A DNA stretch of 64,000 nt from Epiperipatus broadwayi (GCA_028023455.1 JAQFVV010012435.1:2542001-2606000); one strand, 5' to 3'. Numbered from the stretch's first letter, positions 46,145 through 59,602 are shown. Numbers and translations are program-made. Notes: generated by a model not told the origin, from the sequence alone.

Positions 46145-49100
46145 TTATGGGAATTTGAAGTCCCCCTCTCTCCTTTGAGTTACTGCATAATTTAAAGTAA
46201 TTCAAAATAGTTTATAAAAATTTGCTGAGTAGTGTATTTGTTTAAATTGGACATATATCAGGAGATCATTATTTTAATTATTTTTAATATTTAGCTGATC
46301 ACATAATTATCTCATTAAATATATAATGTATATAAATATTGCTTATTTCACTTTATACCACTATTTATATTTGTAATTATAAATTTATTTAACGCACATT
46401 GATTACATAAGTAATATTTACTAAGGCAATAAACTTAAAGCTTGTGCGGTTAAAAATGCGAATATATTGTAATTATAAAGATACGAGACTTTCTTTAGTG
46501 GAGTGTACTACATTTTATGCACTGGAATGCAATAAAAATGAAAACTTATATTCAAATAAAGATAATATCAGGCAGCTAAGCACTGTCGAGGGCTTTCTAT
46601 GTTCTCATAGTTATATCATTGGAATGATCATGGGAAAAAATGGTAGTATGTAGATAAGTAAAAAATATATTCAAAGCTTATGCAAATTAGAAAGTCTATT
46701 TCTTAGAGAGGGGGCAGTATGATTTCTTTCAGTTTATAGCTTTGTTGTTATTAGCTATTTGTCATATTTCTTTGACCTTTTGCCTAGAGTCATTTCTCTC
46801 AATGCAAGCAACTATGGGCAAAATGGTTCAAAAGTGTGACCAGTGATGTTCTAGTGCTCTAAGAAAATTAACTTATACTCAGGCTTATTGAGGTTCTTCT
46901 ATATAGATATTGGTATTGTAAAAGCTGAGTATAAAGGGATGCATAAGATTCATGGCATTGCACCAGGGTAAGGTCATATGATCTTGTCTATGTTATTTGG
47001 GATTTGATGAGTATCAAGCATATCCTTGGAATTATTTATCAATCTGTTATTAGAAAGAGGAATGTGAAAGTTTATATAATGTGTTAGCAAGAGGTTTTGT
47101 TAAGATTTTTCATTATATGGGGAATATATGGAAGTCAAATCCAGGGTCTGTTATTTTTGAACTGGTTTGCATTTATCTTATGATAAAATTGTTTCACTCT
47201 TTTTATAAGATGTGTGCATGATATTTATTGCATTCTGAAATGATTTCACATTTGTATTTTTTTTATATCACTTTCTTTAATTTATTATTAAAATTTTTAT
47301 TAGTAAAATTATTCCTTGTGTTGGTCCTGTTGCACAACTTGTATTCTTCAATAATGAAATTATTCTTATAATTATCTAAAAGTGAATCAAAGTCTCTATA
47401 TTTAAATTAGGAATTATTGTTAAGAGATGAATATCAAGATGAACCTGTTAAGAGGAGTTAAAAATATATAAAGTTAACTCTTTCAGAATAAAAAAGATTG
47501 TGCTTCTACAATAAATATTCCAAATAATAAAGAAAATTAGTTTTTATTAACTTCTTAACAAGATGACATTTTGTATTGTTAGCCCTGGTGGTAGTTTTTA
47601 ACAATACTCAAACTTTGATTTTAGTATAAAAGTATTTATTCAATACTAAAATTCAATAAATTAGGTTTGCTTTCTTAGAAAGTTAAGTTTACAAATAAAA
47701 ATATTTAAAAAAATCATATTAGAAGTCTGTAAATATTTAAAAAATGAGTTCAGGATGAGATTAAAGGATTGTTTTAACATTAAACAGGAAGCAGGAAAAC
47801 AATGTGTGAGAGATTCCAGAGAGTGAATGAAACCTTCTTTAATTAAATTTTATTTTTAAAATGTGAATAAATGTTAATCTCTGATAAGTCTATTAAATTC
47901 TGCTTTAACCTGTTTAGCTGAAAACTATTCCTTACTATTTTGAATAGGATCTAATGAGTCTTATGTTAAATATTCCTCCATATTTAAAATCATTTTTCTA
48001 TATAATATATTGATAATCTTAACATTATTTGATTACAAATGTAAGAATTCAAATTATATACATTTTAAAAGTTAATATTTAGTGTTTTAATAAATGGAGT
48101 TCTTATCTACAAGCTATCACTGGATAAATGTATGTATTCAAAGTGTTATTACAACAACATATTAGATAGTAATTGGACAGGTTTTTCTACTCAAAACATT
48201 AGTAGAATAAAATATTGGACATTTTAATTACAAGTTATCAAAACTAGGATATTATCAAAAAAAGAAAAAATATTAAAACTAAAACTATTATTATTATTTT
48301 TTTTATGAAAAGTTCTAAAAATAATTATTTTACTTTTTGATAAGGGTGATTTTATATTTGGCAAATAGACAACTAATTTTTCTATGCCATAATGAACTTA
48401 TTAGAAATTGTTAGATTATAAGTAAATATTTACAGCAATAATTTCTTATTAGTGATGTAGATTTTTATTTAAAAATAAGTCTTTTACAAACATATTGCAT
48501 CCTATCCTTTAATTTGTAAACAGATTTCTAAAATTTACAATTTTTCTTTAGAATTTCATTATTTACCAGTGGCTAAAATACTTAGCCAATCAAAATTCTC
48601 ATTTCTTTTGACTTTTAAATTCCTTTCTCATGTCACGGTCATACTAATAGGGTAATATCAATTATGTAAAAGATCCATGTAATACTAACATCTTCAGATT
48701 TTTTTCTTCAGAATAATATTATGTTGTATACTATGCTATAAAGTCATTGATAGGCTTGAAACAATGTATAAAAGATAGCAATTATAGCACTATCCTAATA
48801 CCTCAAATGTCAAAATCTATGCAAATATTCCATGGCGCTTACTGAAAGTATTAAAATATTATGACTGCTATGATTCTGGACTTAGTGGTTGAAAAGTTGC
48901 TAAGCAAGTTTTAAAAATTCTAATATTGAAGAATCTTTTTATTTTCAAACATTCAACACATTGATATATATATATATATTGTTTTTATAGTTTTTTGAAA
49001 ATATCTCAAAAATTAAAGCACAGACTGGTAATGACAGCTAATAATATTTCATAGTCATTTCCACAAGACACAGTTGTCTTAGTATCATAGTTTCTCTGTT

Positions 49101-49494
49101 TACATTCTGACCAAATTTATTAAGCTCTATTTTTAAAAATAAAAAATATATAAATAAAATCAAAGTGTAAATGTGTATTTTTTAGACTTAAATAATATTA
49201 TTCAATTATTGTGGAAAAATAATCAGAAATATTTGATAAACTATGTAAACTTTATAGTTTTTGTTATTCCAAAACTTTTTCTTGATGTACATTGGCAAGT
49301 GCTGTGGAAACCAAACTACAAAGAATAAAAGCCATCAAAGTGTGAAGCCAGGGTTAAATACATATAGATAGACTTTGATATTTACTGATGTACTTGGAAA
49401 GTATTGATTTTTTTAGATTTTTATTTTAGTAAATCAATACTGACATTGTTGCAAGAGACTGAAGTAGAGTTGGGCTGAACATCTGGCTAGAAAA
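46145..49494. other. Long non-coding stretch, nothing recognised
   Basis: AT-rich. 46,740-47,160 is a little less so and may contain decayed coding sequence, but no motif was readable. Short (AT)n at 48,963-48,979. Confidence 0.35.
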
Positions 49495-49705
49495 TGTTAA
49501 TAAATGGGCAATTAAAATCTTAAACTGGATTCCAACAGATTGTAAAAATACCATAAAAAAGCTGCATATGAGATGGATGGACAAATTAAGGAAGTGTGTG
49601 AGGGTGATATGGAGATGAGAGGCTAGAGATCAGAAAAATGGACTGAACTTGATGAGACCTTCATTCTATAGTGGATCAATAATAATTGATAATGATGATA
49701 ATAGG
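49495..49705 (+). pseudogene. RTE-type LINE 3' tail, diverged
   Basis: AAATCTTAAACTGGATTCCA opens the same C-terminal block as at 563 and 19,920; GAGATGGATGGAC and CTTGATGAGACCTTCATTC follow, then a worn (TGATAA)n tail. More substitutions and several stops make it the oldest of the three. Confidence 0.7.
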
Positions 49706-49924
49706 ATAAAGAATTTCCACTTAAGAATTATTACACAGTCATATGGGCATATTCCCCCAATATAATATATGCTAATTTTAAATCAAAAGGCAGTATAATA
49801 AACATAAAATACAATTTGAAAGTCTAAAATGCAAAAGCTATTTTTTTCCAATTGTAATCCACATTTTTTATAAATAATCTATAACACATTTTAATTTTTT
49901 AAAGTTTTATTTTTAATTTCTTAT
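49706..49924. other. Non-coding spacer
   Basis: AT-rich, nothing recognised. Confidence 0.3.
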
Positions 49925-50335
49925 ACTAAATTGAAAGGCTGTGAACCTTTTGTGCTTATTATAATACTTATCTGACAGCCAATCAGATGTTATGATGGCT
50001 ATCTGAATGATCAACCCGTAAACACAGAACAGAGAATTTTACAAGAAAAGGGAGGTCCACCCTTTTCTTTTACTTGTCTTTCTATATATATAATTCAGTC
50101 TGCAGTATTTAGATTTGAAAGTGTAAAGCTTCAAATATCTTCACATTTGACTCTCTGAGTCTAAATTACAAACATACAGTGCAAAGTCTAAATTACAAAC
50201 ATACAGTGTAAAATCCTATGATTTACTATGCAGTAGTTTTTAGATGTTACAACTTGCAGTAACATATGTAAATATTTATTTTATATAAAGCGCAGACAGT
50301 TAGTTGAAATTAAATTGAAAGATTGCAAACCTTTC
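49925..50335 (+). repeat. LTR-like or promoter-bearing insertion
   Basis: A CCAAT-type box (GCCAATCAGATG, about 49,979) precedes TCTATATATATAATTC (about 50,083) at promoter-like spacing. The block is flanked by two similar sequences, AAATTGAAAGGCTGTGAACC and AAATTGAAAGATTGCAAACC, with a few mismatches. This may be a solo LTR or another retroposed unit with a long target duplication. Contains a tandem pair TCTAAATTACAAACATACAG. Confidence 0.3.
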
Positions 50336-52747
50336 ATGTACATATATATACAACAAATAGAAATGACCCCTTTTACTTTTAAGTCCCCCAACAAATGAAC
50401 TATTGTAAGTTTATGAGAAAAACTTGTTTAGTCTAAGGAATTGTTAATTAGTGGTAAGTGGTAATTTCTTAGTAATATCAAACATTAAAATTTAGCTCTA
50501 TTTTATGGATATTTAATTTCTATTCATTATTATAATAACAATCCATATAAACATTTAATATATATATATATATTGTGACCTTCCAAATGGGCACATGGAG
50601 CAAATTTTCAGTAAATAGCATTGTGTCAGTAGTAACCAATTACATTAAAATAGATTCACTTTTAAAATCCATAACCTTGTTTGGAGAAGTTACTTGCAGA
50701 TGCTGTTTAGAAGTTTTAGAAACATTTAGTATTTCTTGATGAATATTTGATAGGAGGGTGTCTTGTTTCAGAAACTGTTAGTGTGTATGTTGAGTTAATA
50801 CAGATTCATTTTATTTGTCTATGAGAGTGATTATTTGCTTAGTGATTTGCTGGTTCATTTGTTCATTAATACTTCAGTCCATAGCATAATTAATACAGTA
50901 TATTTGAGTAGTGATCATATAAGCTTTTATTTGATCAGATTGGTTTAGTGTTTATATTGCAGCATATGTGTGTGCATGTGTTTGTGCCATCCTATAGCTT
51001 CATCTTTCATTCATGTATTTAATCATGGAACCAAATACTATATTTTACAGTGAAATACATAAATTTATAATCGATATCTCTGATAACCAATTCAAATGCA
51101 TTTTAAGTAATTAGTGGGTTGATGGTGGATTGTTGGGCAGACCAAATACACTATCAACTACTTTATTTGTTAAATAATTTTTTATTACTATTTAAGAGTG
51201 TAGAGTATTTTTTATTAATTTAATTTGATTAATATTATTTAGAAGTCAGAATAGTTTTTTTCTTTTTCAAGAGAAAAAAAGTTATTAAATATTTACAGCT
51301 AATTATCTTAACGCAAAGGGTGGGATTGACCTTCTTGAGGTTGACCTTTGGGAGAAGTAACCTCTTGATTGGTGAAGAAAATAGATATTTAGGCAATAGT
51401 TGGTAATAAAAAAATGAGAAATTTTTTTTGTTTCTCTCCCTCTCTGTGTGGTAGTTGCTATACTATCTTCTGGAGGTCAAGCCAGTTAATATTCAATTTA
51501 AATTTTAAAGTATAACTTTCTTTAAGTATTGTTTTGTATAAAATTAATATCTAAAGAAATTTTTTTTTAAAATAATGAGAACTTAGTTGACTTCAAGCAA
51601 GATATATCACACTATCTTTCAGTCAACTAACTTTTAGATTTAATATCATTGTTTAAAATGTGTATGTGTGTCTATCACTCAGAGGTAACTTATATAACCT
51701 CAATCTTTAGTATTAATAATGAAATGGAATTGGGTGAAATTTGCTATTTCATGGGGAAAGTTATGCAGAACTTTGTAACAAAACATTTCATAGACTGTAG
51801 ATTACACTTTTTTCTAGCTGTATAAAGATAAAACTCAGAGGAAAGGATGCATGCCTAATTTAGTATATCATGCTATAAATTATCATCATCAGGTAAGAAT
51901 TATATATAACCATTCATATTTTATAGAATTAAGAAATTGAATGCATGGCTTATATAAAACTAACAGATAACTAATGTCTACTAAATGTGCATATAACTTA
52001 ACTCGAGTGGAAGAGCATGAATACTATGTGTATATTTTACTCACTGTTCTCCTTACTTATACTCAACCTATTAAAAATATTGTCATTTAAAGAATTGTGT
52101 ATACTTAGATGAATATCATACTTGAATAAACTATTTGTCTAATGGGTGACCATTGACAAGTTATTATGAATACTAGATTATTTTTATCAAAGGCCCTATA
52201 TTCAACTTTATCCATGATTCATTTCATTCATTGTTTTCACTTAAAATTAGTACTTTGACCAAGTAATTGTAGGTCTTAACTTTTTTAATTCTTGATTTTC
52301 AATATTTTTTTTTCTGAGAAAATCCATTGGACAATAATTTACCCTTTTTAGTCTTTTTTTTTTATCTAATAAGTCATACATTTCATGAAGTTTTAAAGCA
52401 TTATTTGCAAAAAACAACCATAAAACCTAGATTACTCAAATAATACCCATTTACTTTGCACTATTTTAGCTATTCATTTAATCCATAAAATAACTGTTCA
52501 AAATCTGTTGTAAAAAATTCGGAAATCATACTATCATATATATTTTTTCATTAATCTTTTTAATATATGTAATCTAATCAGTGACATTCTATTAATGATC
52601 CTCTTCAGAATATATTAACCTAGATTTCTATTTTGTTGGGCCAAAGTTTTAATAAATGTGGATACTATTCAATTAATATTTTGGATGTGAACCATCTTGT
52701 TAAAAAACTTTTAAATGCAGCTTGCACTTTTGATTAGTTTGAATTCA
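50336..52747. other. Non-coding stretch, nothing recognised
   Basis: AT-rich with short (AT)n at 50,561-50,574. GGTGGGATTGACCTTC and GAGGTTGACCTTTGGG lie close together at 51,320. No gene. Confidence 0.35.
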
Positions 52748-52761
52748 AAATTGGTGGTTTA

Positions 52762-52861
52762 GTCAAGCATTGGTGGTCGAGTGGTCAGCATGGCTGCCTT
52801 ACAAGCAGTTGTCCTGGGTTAGCGGGTTCGCTTCCCAGCCGATGCTATAACACATTAAAAA
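52762..52861 (+). mobile_element. tRNA-derived SINE with 14-bp target duplication
   Basis: The body starts GCATTGG (52,767) and the matching CCGATGC closes a tRNA-like acceptor stem with one G-U. A box TGGTCGAGTGG (52,774-52,784) and B box GGTTCGCTTCC (52,825-52,835) are near-consensus pol III promoter elements; an anticodon-like loop CTTACAA sits in a CTGC/GCAG stem. Flanks AAATTGGTGGTTTA and AAACTGGTGGTTTA (52,748-52,761 and 52,862-52,875) differ at one of 14 positions. A short A-rich tail ends the 100-bp insert. Its acceptor stem resembles tRNA-Gly, but the parent is uncertain. Confidence 0.85.
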
Positions 52862-52929
52862 AAACTGGTGGTTTATGAGTGGTAATTATCTTGAAAAAAG
52901 ATGTGAACAACAGAAGAATTAATATGTAC

Positions 52930-54358
52930 TTTATCATTTTTCTTAGACATTAATATTATTACTGTTTTCTTCCAATAATTTTTGGTACCTAATGTCAACA
53001 GCTTTCTATTTCCTGACATGCTTTTTTTCAAATATCAATAAAAATTCCATTTTTTTATGTAGTTTTTTTTTCTTCATAAATTTAATTATTTCTGATCTCT
53101 TTATTTACAATAGTTGGCAATCCATAAAACATTGAAATTGTAGAAAATACTTTATTATTTTGTTCTTTATTACTATAAAATTATTTATAGAACTCTTCTA
53201 CACATTTCATTTTCCTTTTTATTAATAATTCCTTTTTTTCTTGTTGCTGAACAACTTTTCTTTCTATATGTTGCTTTACATTTTTGGTACTTTTATTTTT
53301 TAAAGCTTTTCTTGCACATTTATATATTTTTTATTTCATTATTTTTTTGTACATTTTACAAAACTTATATATTCAATTATTTTAATGAATCACTTTTAGA
53401 TACTTTCATATTTCTTTTTTCCTCTTCATATACCATTTTTTCAATAGCAAATTGTCTAGTAAATTGTTGCATTTTTGTATCAGCTATCTTGCAGTTTTTA
53501 ATAGATTATCAGTTATGTTCTTATTGATTTCAATTAAATTTGAACCATCTTCAAAATCTGTTAATATTTTAAAATGATTTGAAGGTTCTAATTTATATTT
53601 ACTTGAATGTCTTGGAAGATTAGAAATATCAACTGTGAATATTATTTTTTTTTCATAATTTTTCTCTCTCGTTTTGAATTAATACATATTTTACAGCTCA
53701 CTAATCAATGATCACTTCCTGCATATAATTTATTAAGAACATTGCAATCTTAAATTATATATTTTCTGTTAGTCAAAATATACTCCATTTCTGATGTTTC
53801 TTCATTTGTATGCTTCCAAGTTCATTTACATTTAGCATTATTTTCAATGATAGAATTTGCAGTACACAGTTTGTCTGCAAAATTCACAAGTCGGTATTCT
53901 TTTTTATTTTTGTCACCATAACTAAATTTACATGCAGCACATCTTTCAGTTGTCATTGATTTGTAGTATTAAATTCTCCCATGAAAATTTTATGTTTGTT
54001 GTGATTAAAAGCATTTTATATATCCATATAAATTTTTTTATTTCTTCATCACAATGAGGGCTTGTTGGGGCATAAAACAGAATTCACTTGCTATCTTCAA
54101 TTAATTTAAACAACTAAACTTGTCACTCTATCTTACATGCTATCAGTAGTTACATTATGGTTTTTTTTATTTATACTAAATCACACTCCAATTTGTGTTT
54201 ATAATATTTGTACCTTTATTGTAAACCACTTTTAAATCACACATCTCTTCATTTGTGTTTTCTAATTTCACAAAGTTGAACAACGTCCCATTTAATATTC
54301 AATAGTTCTTTTAATTTGTGCAAATCTTTATTTATTTGAAAGTTATTCATAATTTTAA
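52930..54358 (-). pseudogene. RTE-type LINE fragment, AP-endonuclease domain and linker
   Basis: From 54,358 down the minus strand reads LHKLKELLNIKWDVVQLCEI (the start of the APE-type nuclease: WDIIGLSE), then a GVGF-like block, CPNKPS near APT(N), KIFMGEFNT (MGDFNA), YGDKNKKEYRLVNFADKLCT, EEISE-like text with YILTNRKYI, and LNKLYAGSDH (GSDHRLV), followed by a basic linker (QHIERKVVQQQEKKELLIKK). These motifs occur in the order found in RTE/craniofacial-like LINE proteins, where this nuclease nicks target DNA. Many stops and frame changes exist. The AP-nuclease catalytic D and H of the last motif are still visible. The RT domain that should follow was not identified on this copy. Confidence 0.75.
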
Positions 54359-57020
54359 ATATATAAATAGAAAGTTCATCATTGAATTATGGCTTGGGTT
54401 CTTAATCAGAGCTTTCACAGCATTGTCCTTCTTTGGCTATTAGCAGACACCATTTCTAGTGACTATATCTTTCTGAGAATATCTAGATTTACTATTATAA
54501 TTGTAAATATATAAAAAAGAGCATTTGCACACACATTTAGGCTGCTGAAAATTAAACACCATGGTGTTTACTCATTTTAAACTCAAAAGTAAGAAATCAA
54601 TAATCTTACAATTCGGTCTGGTTGGCAAAGGTGAAAAGCCCATCTATATTTTTTACCATATAAATTGTGACAGAATAATGAAAGCTACACTGACACAAAT
54701 GTGCATAGGATCAATATGAATTTATCTGCTCCATTACTTTTATGCCTCAGAAAGGAATTAGTCTTCTTTCAATTAACAGCAAACTCTTTCGCATGATCAC
54801 AGTTAAATTATTTTTTCATGGTCTACTTTGTTGATAAATTGTCTACAAAATCATCAACATAAATTTAATCAACTTTTTACTCTGAAATATAATATAATTT
54901 TGAGAATCTGGAAGTTAATTTCATCAAATATCTCAAGATTTATAACCAACTATATTAGATATTTTCTACATAAAATATACTATTCTATTATAGATTATAA
55001 CAATAATAATATTTTAAGTGATTAGTTTAATGGCAGAGTGACAGATAATGTAAAAATTTTCTTGTTTGATTTGCATATGAAAAATCTCAGCTTGATCAAT
55101 GCATTGACACTATTGTACTTACTGTCATTTTGATACATAGAGGTCACATGATCTCTAAAGCAAAAATTTGTTTTTTTTTTTATATTATGATAATAGGTGA
55201 ATTCTATATATTGACTTTCAAATTATAATTAATGATTGTTCTAAAATGTTTCCAATTACCATATAACAAAATATCACTTATCTAAATATTTATTATTTAA
55301 AAATTTGTATTATCCAAATAAAATAATAAAAATAATGTGTGATGTCTTATATAGACTTCTCTGCTCAATTTGATATTCATTTTTGTGCTTTTTATTTTCA
55401 AAAAGTAAATCCTTATTCTTCATAAAAAATTCACATTTCTTTCATAATATTCATTATAAATTATAACCTAAAAAAACGAAAATCATTTAAAAAATAATAT
55501 ATGAATTACATAAATAAATAAAAAAGTAATTAAGTGAAGTAAACAATCAGAACAAACAATTTTGTTTTAGTTTTTACATTACAAAAAATATTTTTCAATT
55601 AATAATAAATAAGTAAATATTCCAAGAAGTTTTTTATTCATAAGCCATATCATAAAAAATACCTTTAAGTAATAAATATAATTTTCGAAATTTAAAATTC
55701 AATATATAATTACAAAAAAAAAAAAAAAACTAACAACTCACATTATTATAATTCTAAACAGATAGTAATGAACCATGTGCTGCACTGTTTTATTAAATCA
55801 GAATTGTTTTTTGTTGAATATGAGGAAACTCGATCCAGGCTGCATGATAGAGACTTTGAAAGAAAGTGGCTATCTTACCTTTATAGTTAAATGAAATTAT
55901 ATAGGCCAATCATAAGTATTTTGGATCAGGAGCATGAATACTTTTATATTATTCACTTTACTTCCATATTCTTTATTACATATTACACTCATAAATTTTA
56001 ACATTTACTACATGTATACTTTTTTAATTTTATTAAAACCAAATATATTCACATCAAATCAGAATCTGAACATCATATACTTACTAAAAACAAATATTGT
56101 ATTTAATTTAACAAAAATAAATAATTAAGCAAGCTATATATAAACTTACAATTTTTTATTTCAAAATTTTAAACAAAAATCAAAGTCATGCAAGCACCGT
56201 GACTACTTTTGAGTAAAAATTAAACTCTTGATTTTATTTTACTTTTATCTGTATGATAGTGACATCTAACTGCTTCAGTTGAAATGAATATAAATATATA
56301 CATTAGTTTATGTTTTTGTTGTCAAATGAGCCATTGAAGTTTAGATATCAACATTAAAAAAGAGAAGCAATTTGGTGATTAGATTTGGAAGATTAAAGAT
56401 AAAAAAACATTTAGTAAAGCAATGGGAAGACAGCTCTGCCTCAGTGAGTGCATAAAAATGTATTCTTGAGATTTGAAAATTAACATATCCAAAGTTGCTG
56501 GAATCAGAAATATTAGATTTATGGCATCTTACTTGAATTGCAAACATTCCAAAATGTTACAAGACTTTAAAAGACATTAAAAATATACTTGAATAGAACT
56601 GAAGTTTTAATAACATTTTTGTTGAATCTCACACTATGATCATGTGATTTCACTATATTATTAGGTTTAATTTACATATACATGAGATTGAACTTCAAAT
56701 CACTGACATCCATAAAACATATAATTTAGAAATATGCAAATCCAACTTGAATTCGAATAACATAGTTAGGCATTTCTACTGTGTCATAACATTCTAAAAT
56801 TAGATATATGTGAAACACAGAATGAATTCAAATCTCAGATCATGTTCGTCTCCTATGTTATGCCATAATATTATTAATGTAAATGCATATATATATATAT
56901 ATATGTGTGTATGTGTGTGTTAATAGTATAGCATGCATATCATCTGCCTTTTGAGTTTATTTACGTCATATACCTCATTGGAAGCTTCAGTTGCTTCTGT
57001 TCAGTTAAATATACACATTG

Positions 57021-57053
<33 letters not shown>

Positions 57054-57867
57054 GTAGTAAAACTTAGTATTTTAAAAGTTTTATTACCCAGTTTAAATCA
57101 AAAATTTGTTTTGAAAATGTTTTCAATTCTGTGATCGTTGTGATATAAGCCTGTTTGTATTCGACTTTTTAGAAAACTTAAATTTCTTTTCTGAATCCCA
57201 AAGGATATAGATATAAAAACTTAAAAAAAAACGATATTGCAGTTTTTTTTATAGCATTCAATGATAAAATACCTCAGCAAGAATAAGTAATCACACAGAA
57301 GATAAGCAAAACATTGAAACTCCTTTCCTTTTAATGTTTTCTAAGAAAGTGCCATTTTAAAGAAAAAAAATGAAAGGAAAAAAGTAAAAGTTATGAAAAA
57401 AATTGTTTAATTTTTTGTCTCCACAATTTTGTATTTAAATTATAAAATAGGTTTTCAAAAAGCAAGACTGGGTTATATCCTTTTCGAGAAATCTTAAATC
57501 ACTCAAAATGGAGAAAAAAAGACCCATTCAAAAATTAGCAGTTTAAATAACAAGAAAACATAGCAATTTAAAAATGCCTTTCCTGAAAAACGTATCAATC
57601 AACATACGAGATTAATCTTTTTTTTTTTTTAGATTTCTGTCTACTTCTTTCTGACTGCTTCTGGGCATCTCTCATATTCGTGATATTTTTTTATATAATT
57701 TTCTTTTATTCTGTTTCTCTTTAAATTGAATCATCTGCTATTTTTTTCTGATGTAATAAATTATTTAATCCACTTCGCAACTAATTTCTTTATTTAGTTA
57801 AGTAATCAAACTTTTGAAACTTTCCAAAAAATCAAGTTACACAAATTTAATATTTGTATATCAAATA
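54359..57867. other. Non-coding stretch with microsatellites
   Basis: AT-rich, no gene. (AT)n at 56,887-56,904 runs into (GT)n to 56,920; (CA)n then (TA)n at 57,026-57,054. Poly(T)/poly(A) runs are common. Confidence 0.4.
56887..57054. repeat. Two compound AT/GT microsatellites
   Basis: ATATATATATATATGTGTGT-type tract at 56,887-56,920 and its complement-like CACACACACACATATATATA tract at 57,024-57,054, about 105 bp apart and of opposite polarity. Confidence 0.85.
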
Positions 57868-57970
57868 CATAGTAGAAAATATTTGCATTGAGCATATCTG
57901 GGAAGTTCATATGACGTTTAGGTGCAGAAATGGTACAACTGGTATCACCTCCAGAATTTCCCACTCCGTA
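57868..57970 (-). CDS. Weak candidate exon
   Basis: On the minus strand TTTTTTGGTTTGGAGCAG is a fair acceptor, followed by an open frame YGVGNSGGDTSCTISAPKRH with MNFPDMLNANIFYY. The composition is protein-like for about 30 codons, then becomes AT-rich. A donor could be GTATTT near 57,867. No family recognised. Confidence 0.22.
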
Positions 57971-59019
57971 CTGCTCCAAACCAAAAAACAGTGTTATCAG
58001 ACAGTCAATCTTCCAAGTATTACCTAAACATAACATTGCTTAACTTTTGTAAATATATAAGAGCTGGTATGTGAGAGCTGGTGTGTTCAACATAATATGG
58101 TTGAAGAAAAAAAAAGTATTGCTGGAGAGACCGTAAAACTAACCAAGGTAATGATTAATGATAATACTAGATGTTATATCAACAAAATAATAAATTACAT
58201 TAGTCAATTTATAAAGAAGCTATTATCTATAAATATAATAAAAAAGAAAAGCTTTTAAGTAGGCTGTTTCAGGGGAAAATGTCTCCTTATCAAATTTATT
58301 AGCTTTGAATTCAACCTCAAGCCATTGGTATGGCAGCACATTTGACAGCATTGCACCATAAGTTACTTCACATGACTGTAATAATTCTTTTTAAATGTAG
58401 TGAATCCATGATCTATGTTGCACCAATAAATGCTATTTCAATTATAGTGTTATACACAAAAAAAATGCAAATAAACACAAATTTGTAAATTTAATAAATA
58501 TGTCAACGGCCATTTTTCTGTTTCACATCATCACATGTGATCATGTTTGCTTGCAGTGAAATCATCAAAACAACTAGAGAGACCATAATCTGCTGCTAAT
58601 GAAATTGATATTTTGTTTTCATTGGAAAGAAAAGTTATTAAAGAAAAAAGGTATCCAGAGCGTATTGAATTGTGATGAATGTTTGACATTTTACTATTCA
58701 TTTTATTAAAAACAATAAAGATATGTTCCATAAATTTGTTATTACATTTTAAATGAATGTGTGTGAATATGCACAGTATATATATATATTTCTAATTTTG
58801 TGTGCCCTATAACTATAATTTCTGTATGCCTATCATTCACATAGAAAGGTGATTATGTTACTGTACAGATGTAGTTTATTAAGCATATATTCTATTACAA
58901 TTGAAGCATATAAACAAAATGTGAGCTACTGTTTATAATGTCCAATGTATGTGAGAAAGACTTAGAATAAAATAAATATCATGGCTTGACTTCGTAACAT
59001 AAAAGTCTAATTTATAATT
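57971..59019. other. Non-coding stretch, nothing recognised
   Basis: AT-rich; GAGCTGGT(A/G)TGTGAGAGCTG is a short tandem duplication at 58,061. Confidence 0.35.
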
Positions 59020-59602
59020 AGATGTGATATGTTGGACTATTTCCACCATCTAAGAATGAATGTTGAATATATAGAAAATTTTAAACTTTATTTAAACTTT
59101 CCAAATATAAACAACTTGTTAGTAACAACACACAAATAGATGACACAGGTTAGTAATTACACAACATTTTGAGTAGTATTATTGTCCACTCTTCTTCAGG
59201 TGTTGCTGGCCTATATGCACAGTGACAATATTCTCTTAGAAGTTGAACTTGCACCTTTAGATTCTTGAATATCAAATTTAAGTCAAATGCTTGCCTTAAA
59301 TTCAATATTCAAGAATTTAAAGGTGTGAGTTCAACTTCTAAGTGAATATTGTCACTGTGCATATAGGTGTTTGCCTTAAATTCAATATTCAGAAATCTAA
59401 AGGTGTGAGTTCAACTTCTAAGTGAATATTAGGCCAGCAACACCTGAAGAAGAGTGGAGAATACTACTACTCAAAAGGTTGTCTATTTGTGTGTTATTAC
59501 TAGCAAGTTGTTTGTATTTGGAAAGTTTAAATAAAGTTTAAAATTTTCTGTACATTCAACATTCACATATAGATGATGGAAATAGTCCAACACATCACAT
59601 CT
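59020..59602. mobile_element. Foldback element with ~190-bp arms and inner repeats
   Basis: Left arm 59,020-59,212 (starts AGATGTGATATGTTGGACTA) pairs with right arm 59,432-59,602 (ends TAGTCCAACACATCACATCT). The inner end of each arm is the CACCTGAAGAAGAGTGGA block. The centre has TTGCCTTAAATTCAATATTC twice in tandem and once inverted. In the arms, ACAC, CTGAAGA, hairpin GAGT/ACTC, AAAA and GTGT follow the order of the hammerhead-like motif, with the GAAA G changed. No protein. Confidence 0.8.

Noticed and set aside
52762-52861. A functional tRNA gene
   Set aside because: The T stem pairs poorly, the D arm is abnormal, and an A-rich tail plus target duplications show a SINE insertion.
53312-53527. 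Plus-strand 71-codon frame
   Set aside because: It is the complement of the RTE endonuclease linker.
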